From Marchantia polymorpha subsp. ruderalis (taxonomy: Eukaryota > Streptophyta > Marchantiopsida > Marchantiales > Marchantiaceae), in NCBI GenBank assembly GCA_037833965.1, contig AP031353.1, forward strand, positions 3,846,501-3,910,500: a stretch of DNA of 64,000 bases, written 5' to 3'. The translations under genes were made by a program, and so were the position numbers. Numbering within the stretch: position 1 is the first letter of the stretch; each line of letters begins with the position of its first letter. This document shows, piece after piece, positions 25,055 through 38,064 of this stretch. The notes beneath the pieces were generated by a model. That model saw only the letters and a program-made list of their open reading frames with translations, did no database searches and was not told the origin of the DNA.

Positions 25055-26239
25055 ATGAATTGCGTATTGAGAGATTCGATGGGTCTGCTCGTGTGTTACA
25101 TTATCCTTTTCAGTGGTCTCGTAGTTCTTCCGCAGGGAGGTCTCGGGGCTCGGATGAATTCTGCCTCGAAAGAAGGGGGTTTCCACCCTTCCACGACGAA
25201 TTCGAGTCTGACGCAAGAGGTCGAGGTTCAAAAGCAGGCCCCTCGAGCGCCATTTAAGTTGGGGCCGAAGATTCACAACTGGGATCAGCAGCGAGCAGCA
25301 TGGCTGGCCAAGTACCCGCACAAGAGATTGACCCCTCAGGGCAGGCCGAATATGATTCTCGTTACAAGTTCTCCACCGGAGCCGTGCCCTGCTGCGACCG
25401 GCGACCACTTCTTGCTGAAGTCCATCAAGAACAAGATGGACTACTGTCGGCTGCACATGATCGAGATATACTACAACATGGCGATCATGGAGATGGATGA
25501 CTTTTGGATCAAGCTGCCAATTATTCGGAAGCTGATGGTGTCCCATCCCGAAGCAGAGTGGATCTGGTGGATGGACAGTGATGCCATTTTCACAGATATG
25601 ACCTTCGACTTCCCCGTGGAGAAATACGAGGGCCGGAATCTCGTCGTTCACGGATGGGATAAAGCAGTGTACGAAGACAAGGCTTGGGTGGGTCTGAATG
25701 CCGGCATCTTCCTGCTGAGGAACTGTCAGTGGTCTCTGGATCTCTTGGACATGTGGGCTCCTCTGGGGGAGAAATATGGCAATCACAAGAACGAAGTCGG
25801 GGACTTTCTGTCCAAGGAGCTCCTCGGTAGACCCAATTTCGAAGTCGATGATCAAGCTGCGTTGGTGTGGGTCCTGTACTCCAAGCCAGAGCTCAGACCG
25901 CACGTCTTTCTGGAGAATTCTTACCATCTGCATGGATGGTGGGTGGACCTGACGGCCCATTTCGACGAGATGATCACAAAGTACCACCCGGGCGACGGTG
26001 GAAGCAAATGGCCCTTCATCACCCACTTTGTCGGTTGCAAATTCTGTGCCGGCAAGTACAATTCATCGTCCCTGGAGAGATGCTATTACGAGGTAGAGAG
26101 AGCTTTCAATTTGGCTGACAATCAGGTCCTCAAGCCCTACGGGTACCAGCACGAGTCCCTCTCAAGTGTGGATGTCAAGAAGGTCTCAGATGAAGTCACC
26201 CATCCTTTGGAACGTCTGGGCATACGCTTGACGGATTAG
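25055..26239 (+). CDS. GT34 family glycosyltransferase, intronless
   Basis: 394 aa. A hydrophobic segment at about 10-27 is the likely Golgi anchor, followed by a short stem (about 30-65) and the GT34 catalytic domain (about 68-385). It has the DxD motif in WWMDSDAIFT (D174, D176) and the shared blocks GDHFLLKSIKNKMDYC, LNAGIFLLRNCQWSLDLLDMWAP, DDQAALVW and FITHFVGCKFC. It is clearly homologous to the GT34 at 9.8-11.9 kb but lacks that gene's intron, long charged stem and the RNTIGAGSFG-type signature after the anchor. It may therefore belong to the galactomannan galactosyltransferase side of the family, or be a divergent XXT (not resolvable here). The start is the first ATG of the frame; M9 is an alternative. 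An AATAAA lies at 26,594, 355 nt after the stop. Confidence 0.9.
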   Translation: MNCVLRDSMGLLVCYIILFSGLVVLPQGGLGARMNSASKEGGFHPSTTNSSLTQEVEVQKQAPRAPFKLGPKIHNWDQQRAAWLAKYPHKRLTPQGRPNMILVTSSPPEPCPAATGDHFLLKSIKNKMDYCRLHMIEIYYNMAIMEMDDFWIKLPIIRKLMVSHPEAEWIWWMDSDAIFTDMTFDFPVEKYEGRNLVVHGWDKAVYEDKAWVGLNAGIFLLRNCQWSLDLLDMWAPLGEKYGNHKNEVGDFLSKELLGRPNFEVDDQAALVWVLYSKPELRPHVFLENSYHLHGWWVDLTAHFDEMITKYHPGDGGSKWPFITHFVGCKFCAGKYNSSSLERCYYEVERAFNLADNQVLKPYGYQHESLSSVDVKKVSDEVTHPLERLGIRLTD

Positions 26240-29200
26240 ACGATCAGATTCTCGCCAGTATGAGCGGTATAATTTTGCGGATTCATACAAAACGTACAGG
26301 TATAGAATTCCATAATCTTTTTGCTTTCACTACAGCCAAACGATCACCCTCTGAGCAGAAGGTTGCTCAAAATGAGTTGACTGCCAACTCAAGGGAGATG
26401 GAAACTGTGCATAATTTGTCGCTAAAAATTGGTGGCCACGATAGGACATTTAAAAACTGTAGTTGTCTAGCTATTCTGGTACCACACTAGCAGTGTTGGG
26501 CCATTTGTATCGTATCATATGCTACAGATTTGTTGGATTCATACAGCAAAGAACGTACTGGAAAAGAAATCCATCTCCAACGTACAAAGTTTGAATAAAA
26601 AGGTTGGACTTACAATCGTGTCTTGATTGATGGATCAGAGGAGAGTCGTAAACTGGATGCGGCTCTGTTGATGACTCAGTTTGATGTATGTGGAACCGAT
26701 CTGACCAATGACTTTGTTCTGCTCTAGCAGAATGGCCATGTACGTGCTTGTGACAACATACATGCATGAGGAAATGACCTGAGAGAGCAAGCCATGATTT
26801 GCCAGCTAGTATGAATGTCGATATGCGAATCCCCTGGTCATAATTTTCAATCCTCATTTTGATTTGTGAAGACTTCAGTACGGCATCTGTTTTTGCTCTC
26901 TTTAATTATCATTCCTTATTTTTTGAACGTTTCTAAAAGAATGCATGATTGGACTTACCAATGGTAATGAATTATAAACTTGCGATGTTTACATTTTGAG
27001 CGTGGTGTAGTAACAGCAGAACTGAAATTTCTTTCATTTATATATGAGCATATAACAAGAAGCAGAGGATACGACTTTCATCTAATGGGTTAAATCTCTC
27101 ATTCGCTATATCTGCCCTTTTCATCCTGGTCATACATGAAGTAATCGAGAAGGACCGACTCATACAAGCGTTGTATGACTTGTCACACATCGAAGTACTG
27201 ATTTTAATATATTTAATGTTTAATGGTTTTTTTAATCAAATGTGAATTATATCTCCTATGAAGTTTTATCTCGACAGGTAAGAAATTCTAAGTGCAACAG
27301 GACCCTATATCCTAGCCCATTCTCTTTCGTACATGTTCGACTGGATGAGATCAAAGAGGCGTGTACGAAAGACGGGGCAAATGAGCATAGTAAACCTGCA
27401 GCTGGACATTTGGAGAGCTGACATGTGGGAGAGAAAATATCGAAAGCAATGCCTTTACTGAGCGAAGTAAGCAGTAGACAAGAGCATAGTGCCGGAACTT
27501 AGAGTGCAGGTAAGGACAAAAGCCTTGCCACCGGTGATGGGTGCGGATCATTCGTGAAGATGCATCGTCGTACTATGTCTCTCGATTTGAAGAATTTCAA
27601 CCGCATGGTGAACTGTCACGAGGAGGTTTAGAAACATGTTCGTACCGATCCCCATCCCGAAGCCACGTTATGAGCCCTGTCATGCCTTCTGACTCAAAGC
27701 TCTCGCACACTTCCCAGATTTAGACTCTGAACAGTCGACTGTTGCACTTCTCTTGCTCCCTCACTGGCGCATTTTGTCGACGAGCGCTGCATCAGCTTCC
27801 TCCTGAAGCTCTGACTCCTGAGAATTGCGCAGTCAGCCTTGCTGTAAGCCATAACCGTTTGCTTCCCTATGAGGCCTGACTTTAAAGCTGCTGGAGCAGA
27901 GGTTCATCTGCGTTCAACCGACTCAAGCTGCTCGATCTACAAAATGACAATCCGGTGTTATGGCGATAACTCGCTGCCTCTCGCTAAATGTGTAATTCGC
28001 AAGTTATATCTTGTATAAAGTATGAAACATATACCACTTAAAAGAAACCGATATTATGAGAGATCCACTCTCATTTTTATATCCGGAGGTTCATGAGCTT
28101 TTTCAAGAAAATTGATTTTCATTTGTGATTTATAAATCCAAGTGAATGTGCTGACCATATACGATCTGGATGTTTATATGAACTTCAATCTTCACGTCGC
28201 TTGTAATGCCCACAAACTTAAGACGTTAAGTCAAAAGAATGCTTTATCGTGCAGTAAGTGTATTATGTCACTTTTGATCGGTTTTTTTTTTTCAATTTAG
28301 TGTACACTGCCAAAAGTGGAGCCTTCGCATTGAGAATCTTCTTAAGTTGTTTCCAAGAAGATGAATATAGTCTCTACGTTAACTGACAAGTAGCAATTGA
28401 ACGTGGTATTAAAGAAGTACGAAAGTCAAAAGCTGGAAATTCATGTACGTCAAGTGCTATCGACTTGTACTAGTTGATGAACACTATCCGGCAGCCATGA
28501 AAGAAACATAAAAGCTTATAATTTAGTTGTTGGAAATCACAATGCCAATCTACAAATAACATCATAATGGGTTCCACATTCGTCATTGTATTAGGAATGT
28601 CAATTCCTATTTTTACATATGGTAGACTCAACTAAGGCTTATATCTAAACTGAAACTTTATTCCCTCTTCAACTTGTATAATTAATATTTATCTATATTT
28701 CTCCTCGTAAAGCTTGATGGTGTCTAGCTATCATGTTTTTATACCACATGGCCGTGTTATGATTTATTTACTTTTGTATAAACAAGCACATTTATAATTG
28801 TTTTGTAAAGTTTTTCATTCATTTTCCTTTGTTCCAATTTCAAACGCTTTTGTTTCTTTTCTTTTGAAAAATATATCTTGTAACACATATAACTCGTGTA
28901 TGTATAAACACATACATACACGAGCCTACCTTGGAAGATAGTGACAATATTAATAATTCTTGTCACTTTCCTAAGCACTAGAACTTACGCATATTCTCTC
29001 ACATTCTGCCGGTCACTAGCTGAAAATGCTGTGAGCAGAAAATTTCGAAACGCGAAACGTGCCCACTAAGTCGATCATCGACATTAGATTTGTGTGTGTG
29101 TCAGTGTGAATTATCGAAGCTTCTATAACACGTCCAGGAGGATGGTGGGTCTCAAGGGGCGGGTTTCAGACAGTATTATTTTATGCGAGTGAGTACTCTT

Positions 29201-29874
29201 ACTTTGAGCTATCTTTGAGCTTTTAATCCAGATTAGAAGCATCTCCACAGGGCCCGCAAACTCAGGATCGAGGATCGAGAATCCAGATCTTGAAGCGAAT
29301 GTGCGTGCACGAAGTCCAAGCATCTGGTGTCTAATAAGTGGAGCCTCGACAGTTTGATGGTACTCACTGACTACCATCTCCACTTATGACTACTAGTCAG
29401 GCGCGATTCAAGTTTTCGTGCATAAAGCATGGAGGTTCGAGTCAGGACACAACAAGAAGACTTGAATCGGCCCTTCCAGCATTAATGTGGTCTGCTGGTG
29501 ATGCGCATGATTGTGTACGAAGCCAAGTCAAGTAAATTGTCCGTAAAGCCAACGAGCAAGCACAAAATGTTTGGATCAGCCGAATTCTTATGTGTATCGA
29601 TAAGAACGTACAGACATGGTATAATACGAACTTCTAAATTAGAGGTGTCAAAACCTCGTCCTAATTGACTATCTTATTCCAGATGGTCCAAAGTATGTGA
29701 CAGAATCGTGTGGTCAGCGTGACCGCTTCAGCTTACGAACCGAGCTGGCTGGCCTACCTGAAGCTTCTGCCTCATATCGAACGCAGCGATGGATGCAGAG
29801 ATCGTACAGAGATTCTCGTACGGGAGCAATGATCGGTTACTGATGGCATCGAATGTGGGGCTAAAGAACCCATC
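26240..29874. other. Intergenic DNA
   Basis: 3.6 kb, largely AT-rich, with no supportable gene. It contains a candidate AATAAA polyadenylation signal for the upstream GT34 (26,594-26,599) and a perfect hairpin at 28,893-28,924. Confidence 0.5.
28893..28924. repeat. Perfect 13-bp stem hairpin
   Basis: CTCGTGTATGTAT (28,893-28,905), the 6-nt loop AAACAC, then ATACATACACGAG (28,912-28,924). It lies in AT-rich intergenic DNA. Confidence 0.85.
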
Positions 29875-30480
29875 TCAGGACGACTTAAGGTCATCCATGT
29901 CTACACTCTTGAGGAAATTGTGATTCTCTTGGAGGATCGGAGAAAAAGAGGACACGAACTTTTCTATCTCGGAATTTAAGTTACCGCCTCCGAGAAGATC
30001 GTAGAACTTCTTCCGGTCAGGCACCAATTTCATGGCCACTGCGAAGGCGGCACCCGCCATCCAGCCATGCCATTTCTTCAAAGTGACACCATACGCCTCG
30101 TTCGAGGCTTGTTGCATGGTCCAGTCCGGATTCAGCAGCAGATTGCGGAAGAGCTCCACCAAAAAGTCCATGGCTCGGGTCAGCCAGAGCAGCCCATTTG
30201 TACAGCTCGTGGATTTCTTGGCCGTCTTGTCTGCTACTTCCTTGCGGACGATGTCGTAGAGTAGATAGTAGGACGTCGAATCCGTGGCATATCTGGCATC
30301 CAGTCTGTCAATGTTTCCTCCGACGTCGGACTTCACGAGCGACATGGACGCTCCGAATTTGTCTATCACCGGCAGCACCAGACGGCACACGTCCAGAAAC
30401 GGCTTCGTCAGAGTATCTCCGGTCGGCGATTTCACATGCGGCATGGCCTGCAATGCCGGAGTGAAGACGGTCTCCGTCAT
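29875..30480 (-). CDS. GLTP: Glycolipid transfer protein (GLTP)
   Basis: 201 aa, a soluble cytosolic protein that carries glycosphingolipids between membranes. It spans the whole GLTP fold with no intron. It starts TETVFTPALQ and contains KPFLDVCRLVLPVIDKFG, then the lipid-headgroup site motif SLVKSDVGGNIDRL (Asp, Asn and Lys of the D-x3-N-x2-K-type pocket), the Trp-containing block GLLWLTRAMDFLVELFRNL, and the His-containing block KKWHGWMAGAAF. It ends VDMDDLK. I chose the ATG at 30,480 because plant GLTPs begin with this VFTP block; the frame stays open 70 codons further upstream, but that part matches nothing known. The length is that of plant GLTP1 proteins. The overlapping + strand frames are shadows. 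Confidence 0.93.
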   Translation of the reverse strand: MTETVFTPALQAMPHVKSPTGDTLTKPFLDVCRLVLPVIDKFGASMSLVKSDVGGNIDRLDARYATDSTSYYLLYDIVRKEVADKTAKKSTSCTNGLLWLTRAMDFLVELFRNLLLNPDWTMQQASNEAYGVTLKKWHGWMAGAAFAVAMKLVPDRKKFYDLLGGGNLNSEIEKFVSSFSPILQENHNFLKSVDMDDLKSS

Positions 30481-30792
30481 CGTCAGAAACGCCTCGATTA
30501 TCTTCCTCCGAAGACAGATCAGCAACTTCTCCTGCGAGATTTCTGCACACACAGATTTCGCATCGCAGGCAGGGATTAGCACGGATCTCCATCCTGTGTT
30601 ATGAGTAGAATTTCCCGCCACCGATCCATGTCGCATCTGCAAGCCAGCTGTTGTAGTATTCGCCAAGCAAAGCAATACAATGCAATCCATTCAACTCTAG
30701 CCGAGGCCATCCATCCCACGGCCTGTCAAATAGCAGGCAATCGAAATCAAAGCAACGAGAGAACAACAGCAATGGGTGATCCTTCTTCACAA

Positions 30793-30833
30793 GGAGCAGG
30801 CAGGCACGCAGGTAGGCAGGTGGGCGGGCGGGC
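30793..30833. repeat. CAGG-rich simple repeat upstream of GLTP
   Basis: Repeated GCAGGCAGGCACGCAGGTAGG-like units grading into a GGGC-rich stretch, about 310 bp upstream of the chosen GLTP start. Confidence 0.6.
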
Positions 30834-33800
30834 TCACCAAAATTCCTGCGATCTATGGTGGAAATCCGTGGATTCGAGGGAGGTGGAAGAGCAGGCAGGA
30901 AGCTAGGCAGCAGATCGCCCTTGCACCGAAGACCGATCGCTGCGCTGCTGCCAGATCTAGCGAGAGATGGAACTCTGTCGCAAGTCCTTTAGCTCGCGGG
31001 CGGGCTCTGCCTTCAGTGCATCTGAGATCTGCTGATGTCTTCCTTGATCAGTCGTTGCATCTGAGATCTGTTGTCCACGTATTTATGAAAGTCGCACCCC
31101 ACGAGTGGCTCCGATGTGCGCACTGTCGTCTAGCCTTGCCCGAACTTCACTTCATTCTCCGAATCTCCAATTCTTCGCTGCATCTTTCCATTTTTAGCCT
31201 CCTCAGTGGAATCCATACATCCATCTCTGCACGAGTCCTTCTGCACACGGCGAACCACAGTTACCGAGACCCTGCACTGAATGGTTTACGAGGTGATGCA
31301 ATCATTGATCCAGGAAGACATCAACAGATCTCGGGTATCTAAGCGCTCGGCCGATCAATGACGCCAGCCTGATTCATCCCCCGCGTTTGATTTCGCCATT
31401 ACGTTCAGAATTTGATAGTGCGTTTGTGCGAACTGATCTGAGTAACTAGATGCATGATAGAAAATTATCAAAACGAATTTCGTTTACAGGGGTTTGATGT
31501 CAAAGGGTGAACCTCAGAAAACCAGAAAACCCGCGGTTGATGATGATGATGCATGTGAAACAAGAGAACATTCGATGACGTTGTAGCTCGTCAGATTTCC
31601 AGAGCGAACTGGACTCTCTCGTTGTTTTCGTATAATAATTATCAAAATATTTGAACAGTATGCACAGCAGATGACAAACTTATTGAACGCCATCTTCAAC
31701 TTTTCTGTTATCAAGCTTGAGCCAACTCGTCTTCTGTCGAGCGTACGAGTTCTCGGCAACAATGATCACGTCAGGCTTCGTTAGAAATGCGCGAGATTGA
31801 GGACAGTAATCTTGAAGTGCTACTCTCAAACTGCTACCATATAATGTGAACCTGAAGAAAAGTTATCTTTGGTTCAAGAGTATCCATTCTGGTCTTATCA
31901 ACAAATGTGTCCATGACACAAAATGACCTCTCCCTTGTCATATCAACAAATAAGACAAGTGGAGGTCACAGTGCTCAAGGATTGGACGGAACATTGCATT
32001 TCGGTTGAAAGGTCTACTCGTTTCTCGTTGCAAGTAACTCGTGCCTGTTGCCTATGAGAAAAGTTGATAGTCATCAAGTGTTCAAGCGTACCATCCATGC
32101 GCCTTGCTGGACACGATAACGCTTTGCTTTCTGAATCTATGAACAAAATGTGAACCATAGATATCGGGATTTCATAAATGACAAAGCTAGAAAAGCAGCA
32201 TAAGAAGCCTGTCTTATACCGAGGGTCTAACCCTGACGATGGAAGCTATCGATTTGTCTTGTGACTCTGTCTGAAATCTCCATTTTAGCTTTTTCTACCA
32301 AGAGTGAGATTATGACCTCCTTTGTGGTACTTCTTTGGCATGATTGTCGAGCTAATGTCGGATCTAACTGTAGGGTAACTAATATCTACTCTAAGATAAT
32401 TTTTTTCCATTAGAAAAGACAGGAATTCTCGTTGCTTGCAAATGACTTATTTGGCTCTTTTGCAGTCCAGCGCGTTTGTCTTACCCTTATCTATCACTAC
32501 ATAACAAACTAACGGTACTGAAACTAGGGAACAGAGCATGTGACCGATGAGACGGGTAATGTAACCCAGCTATGGTTTCTCACTTGAAGAAGATGTGACA
32601 AGTCAAGATGTTGGTAAAAGGAATAGTGGAAGGATTACAATGAATTTTGGGAATGAGAGTATAATGAGTTCTGAAGGATGTATAAAACTTCACACTTAGC
32701 TTCAAATATTCATAAACACGTATGTACATGTTTATAAATGTTTGCAAAAAAGTCATTTGGTTTGTCCTTTCAACAATTGGAGATCATATTTAGCAGATTC
32801 AAATACAGTAGACTGAGCATGAAAACACGAGAATGAAGGTTATGATATATTTTACAAGTTTTTTTAGGTCAAATTAAAAGTTGTTTTATTGAAGAGCAGA
32901 TTGTATCAAATTCGAGAATGAAGTTATCAACTGAGACTTTTCAACAATAATTCGAAAAAAATAAAATTTCAAAACGCTTCAGAAAACTAGAAACAAATAA
33001 TGATGATATACCAACACATCTCAGTTTTAAAGAATTTGATTCTCCTAAATTTGTAATAACTTTTATAAATGTGTACATATTTATACATTTGATATTTAAT
33101 CCATCCATGTGAAACATTTAAAAAAGACCATTGATTTATTGAAATGAATCTACATAAAATGATGATCGTCCCAAATGAAGATACTCATTGCCCTTGAAAA
33201 CGATTGTATCCAAAAGAGTCTTTTACAGTACATCTTCAACTTTGAGCTAGATAGTACCTTATTCTATGTTAATAGATCGATACTACTCGCTTTGTCTTGT
33301 AGTAAATGTAGAATAGCTCTTTTACAAAGTCTGACATGCAGACTAACCTCCCTTCTTCGTGAATTCAAATCCACTAATGAGCCTTACGATTATATCCCAT
33401 AGTTCATTAGAATTCACAAAAAATGTCTTGGTTTTGCCCTTGCTGTGACTAGGATATGGTGTCTATTGCACTTTACTAGAAATTGTACTTCTTCATGAAG
33501 CGATCAATTTGTTGAATTTCGTTCTTCTGTTAAGTTTATCTTTCTTGAAAAAATTTACGTTCACTGCAGAGTGACCTGTTCATAAAATCGTTTGCACTTA
33601 TCTTATGCAGAAGTTGACGTGAGTATCTTGGAGTCAAAGACTGTAGTTTACTTTAATATACGAAAATATCGTATGATCATGACTAAGCAGCATGAACCTC
33701 CCGTCCCTATCCATTGTCTGACCTCCAAAATGAGCTTGGTCATCTTACCTTTTCGACTGATATTTTTTATCCACATGTCGCATGCCCCACCATGATAACT

Positions 33801-36800
33801 GTAAATATACAACAAGTCTTGGACAACAACTTTATGAGAACTATACTAAAACATGGTTGTCCGTCTAAATGATAACTTCATTAGACATTGTATGATTTTC
33901 AACTTACGTAGACCTCTTCACTCTTAACGTTATGCAGGTATGTTGATGACAGGGACTTGTTAACAACAATGTACAGAGTAGTATTACTGAATTCTTTGAG
34001 ACAATTCTCACAAACGAAATTTTCACGTGAATCATTGAACTCATTTTGTCATCCTCATCTTACCACCACTGACAAAAAATAGACTTTCACATGCGATGTC
34101 TGAAAGTTAGTGGTGCAAAGTTTTCCTTCTGTTTTTTGGGAGCATCTGTTGGAACTACTGTAAAATCTTATCAACAGCCCTTAGCTGTGTTCATGATTAT
34201 ACCATTTTGTGCACCGAAGGCTTGTCATCGCTAGAAACATTATGAGCTTTATGACACTTCCTGCCATTGAGAGAGTTATTATATTGAGGTCCTCCAAAAT
34301 CACATCCGAGTTATTGTGAATTTTTATTTCCTGCGTAGCCATCGACTACCATAAAGAACTGTGTTTAAAAACTGTAGCTCATATGGAGATCACAAATTTC
34401 TATCATGTAGAGGTATAAATTATAGTACTACTCGCCATTCCAGAAAATCTTCAATAGGCATGAAGTGATGAAATAGCTTTTGAAAGCTATAGTCAACTTT
34501 TAAATGATTGCTCTTGCCTCGATGCTCACAAACTTACGGCATATATGACGATCGGTTTGTTATCCAGGTTTGATAGTGCCCTACGATAAAATTTCTCTGT
34601 CAGTATATTAGTATATTCTCCATCACCGGAAAGTAGTATGCTCTATTCATCACCTGGTCCATCACCACCCTTGCCTTGAAGTAAGAATGCAAGACTGGCA
34701 CAAAGAATAATACGTTTGGGCGCTTTGACGGTCACTTCTAATTGCTTGGCTGGTCATACCATTCGAACTGCATGATTAGGAGGTATGAGAGAGAGCAACG
34801 CATAGTAGAATATGCTTTCAATTTACCATGTTGAATTTATCCTCGAGGAAGAACCTCTATATAGTATTCATGAACAGCTTGATAATCTAAAGATAATCAC
34901 TTACGACTAGCTTCCAACAGCAACAAAAAAGTTCCGTGAAACAGCATTCGTTATTCACGAAGGTCTCGGGAACGTGCACATGAGATTTTGGTGGAAAATG
35001 GTACGATCGTGGCCATGAAACCCAACTCCAAATCTTTAAAGCAAGATATAATTTAAGTGGACACGAGTCATTGAAATAGCCAAAAATCAGAAAATGGTGC
35101 GTCTTCATGAATAGTGTCATGAAATTTGAAGTGACCTGTTTGTTTATGAAAACTAAGCCAACGAAGTACCTCTCTCGATGATCATGGGATTGGACGTTCG
35201 CCTATGACTTTCATGGATACACAGGCTTGACATATTGAGGGGCAAAATCTGAAAATCCAAAAATGTAGTTCCTATCCGGAGCGGAGGAAGAGAAAGTGGT
35301 CTACTGGGACGTGAAATCGAGCAACGTCAGATTACAAAGAGACTTCTAAACATGCTCGGAGTACTTCGATCTGGTACAACTTGTACGAGCATTATTAATA
35401 TTATAATTCTTTACTATAGCTAGTGACTAATGATTTAATTTGTTATATTTGGTATTTCATTTTTCATGGTTCTAGTGCTCTCACTAGTGCTCTCTAGGAG
35501 AAGGTCTTCAAGATATTTTTCAATGCATGACTTGTTATGTGTTTTCAACATTTTGACCCTTTATATCCTACGGTCTTTATTTATTTACCGTTATAATCAA
35601 CATGTATCGACCACGAGGGAGGCGATGGGACATTTCAGGCTCTGGATCAGGCTGAAATGCGAGAGAATGTGCAATTTGGTAATATTCCAAGGAAAGTCAG
35701 AACTGGTTCTGGGTCTGGCAATACTGAAGACATTCTTTTTCCACAACTTGGACTTAAGTCATTTAATTATCGTCATAATGATTTTCAAAATAATATGTAG
35801 AATTTTATCTGAACACGTAATATTAGTATAAATTTATGTCCAATATCATATTGATGATCCCAGTTAAAGTTAGCATTTCTACAAACTCTACATTAAAATA
35901 TCAATCTGATCTTATTTCAGGAAATATTGCAAGCATTATTTTTTTCTAGACAAATTTTTGCAATTTATACAACTTGATTTTCAGATAGAAAGATGATGTG
36001 TAAGTCTTATAATTAGTTGATATATAGAACTTTTCATATATTGTCATTAACTTTGAGTTTAATCATTATAAATTAATTAATAAATGTCTTCAATCATAAT
36101 GAGTGAACAACATATAATTCTATATATCCAATTTTTTTATTTTCTTCAAATGATTGATTCAATACTTAATATTTATTTTATCTTCATAATTATAACATAT
36201 TTTTCTTCGCTTCTACCTTTTTTATCATTTGATTTAGAAAAACTCGATACAGTAATTGTATGATAAAAAGGGTAAAATTGAGATGGTATTTTATTATGCA
36301 TGGTTTTGAATCATATGTTATGTCTGGATTTCGATCATATCTCAATATGATGGAAAAGTAACCATTTTGGTGTGTACAGTCATAATTTCCATGGTACACA
36401 TTCATGACAACGGAATCAACGATCTGAGCGAAATGATCAAACGTACGAGAATCAAACGAAAGACTAACTCTGGCTACGGAATGGATTGGAGGAAACTTAT
36501 GCTGACTGTTGGACTCTCCTTAAGGGGCAGAGCAGAGAGGAGCATAATAGAAGTCAAATACTGCACACTACGTTCTTAGAATGCTTTTGTTTGCCTATGT
36601 TTCGGAATATCCTCGAGCTCAGACTGGAGCTGGGGGTGGAAATGTGTCTGACTCTATGGAAAAAGGCTCGTTGAATCTGTCATCTCAGGTGCACATTCTG
36701 AGACCGCTAACCCCGCAGCTCCATTCACTGTGGCTGGTAACTTATCTGCTGTGTTCGGCAATCCTGGTTTCTGAACTAGAATTCACGGGCTGATCTTCAA

Positions 36801-36903
36801 AATTCGGAATGCTGGAGTGTCATTGACAGTCTGTAGATTTACGATGTTTCCATAAACGATTGAGCGGCGGCGTAGTCTGACAAGATGCACCACCTTCTGT
36901 AAA

Positions 36904-37332
36904 CTACATCCTTAGGTGGGCGGAGAGAGTGAGATTATGTGAATTGTGGAAAGTGTTCTGTGGAGCACGAGGCACACTAGAAGTGCAACTGACGGGTCGC
37001 GAGAAGAATCTGAATTGCTTGTGAAAAAATTCCACGATTCGAACGAGGAGAGCGAGACCATACCGACGTGCAAGCCATGGGACCTCTGAGGGATTGCATG
37101 GACAAGGCCTTGTATGCATAGTAAGGTAGGGAAATCCGATGTACAGAATATTGATCATATCGATGATGCTAGCCAACAAATCAAAGGATGTGATGATGTC
37201 TCTGACGAAGAACATCCAGTAATACAACCGACTAGCCGCCACTTTTGGTTCATAGATATTGTTAAACAAGGAAACCTTTCTCTTCACTTTAAGATTATTT
37301 TGAATGGGTTTCAACAGTGACGTGGCTTTCAC
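36904..37332 (-). other. Hydrophobic open frame, possible exon
   Basis: A 142-codon open frame on the minus strand that starts at GTG, not ATG. It includes hydrophobic blocks such as RLYYWMFFVRDIITSFDLL and MINILYIGFPYL, which could be membrane segments. The first two-thirds is more protein-like than the Ser/Arg-rich tail, as if an exon ran into an intron. I recognise no family. Confidence 0.2.
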
Positions 37333-38064
37333 ATGTAATTTTGGCCTTCATATGTGCAAATAATTAGAACGAACAAATTGGAAATTCCTAGATATTGTTA
37401 CACATGCAAAGTGAATCCTAGGTTTCTCAACACACAATTCTCGGCCTCTTATCAATGTAAGTACAGGAGGGCGTATTGCAACAACCATGAAGCTGCATAC
37501 AGCCCGGAAGGAGAAATTTCAACTGAAACGTGGCATGGGAGAGTAGTTTTACCAGCCCATGATCGTTAATTCAATTTATCAATCTTTAGGAGATTGTGGT
37601 GGAGCTCAGGGAAGGAGAAGAGGCTAATTCTAGTCTCCTTGGGGCAACAACAAATGCCGATACAAAGATTTTTCTTTCAGTCACCTGTTATACTTGTAAC
37701 GCTACGCTAGCTGCAAATTTGTTCTCACCGAAGCATCTAGGCCAGGGTTGTGAAACCGATCCTATACATCTCCAGACAGCGTATTACATGGCTCTCGGAG
37801 TTGGACAACTCTTACTACAACGCATTCGAGAATATAAAATCTCAAATGCCCAAATGCTCTTTGGCTCATAACTATATGATGAGCAACTGCTGTAAGACTA
37901 AGGATTCGAGCTATATACGAACACTTCAACGGACGAGCTTACTTTCAGAGAGTGACGTGGGGATGTCCTGTGCTCATGAGAAGCCTCTTAAGAAGATGAA
38001 GTTCCATCTTGGGCCGTGGAGACATGTGATGGCACCCATTCATGATCTGATACAACACAGGGGG

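Larger units (their letters stand above)
30481..38064. other. Intergenic DNA between GLTP and the protease
   Basis: 7.6 kb. 30.5-31.4 kb is GC-richer, with a CAGG-type repeat near 30,793-30,833, and is probably the GLTP promoter and 5' UTR. 32-36.4 kb is AT-rich. A minus-strand open frame at 36,904-37,332 is listed separately. Nothing else is supportable. Confidence 0.45.

Noticed and set aside
25004..26026. 340-codon open frame antisense to the second GT34 gene
   Set aside because: It overlaps the clear GT34 coding sequence on the other strand and shows no domain of its own; it is a shadow frame.
29430..29450. GGTTCGAGTC, a tRNA T-loop-like sequence
   Set aside because: No matching acceptor, D or anticodon arms nearby.
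30481..30690. N-terminal extension of GLTP by 70 codons
   Set aside because: The frame is open, but plant GLTPs start at the TETVFTP-type block and the extension matches nothing and looks untranslated.
30776..31342. 188-codon + strand frame upstream of GLTP
   Set aside because: Starts in a simple CAGG-type repeat and has no recognisable domain; the region is more likely the GLTP promoter or 5' UTR.
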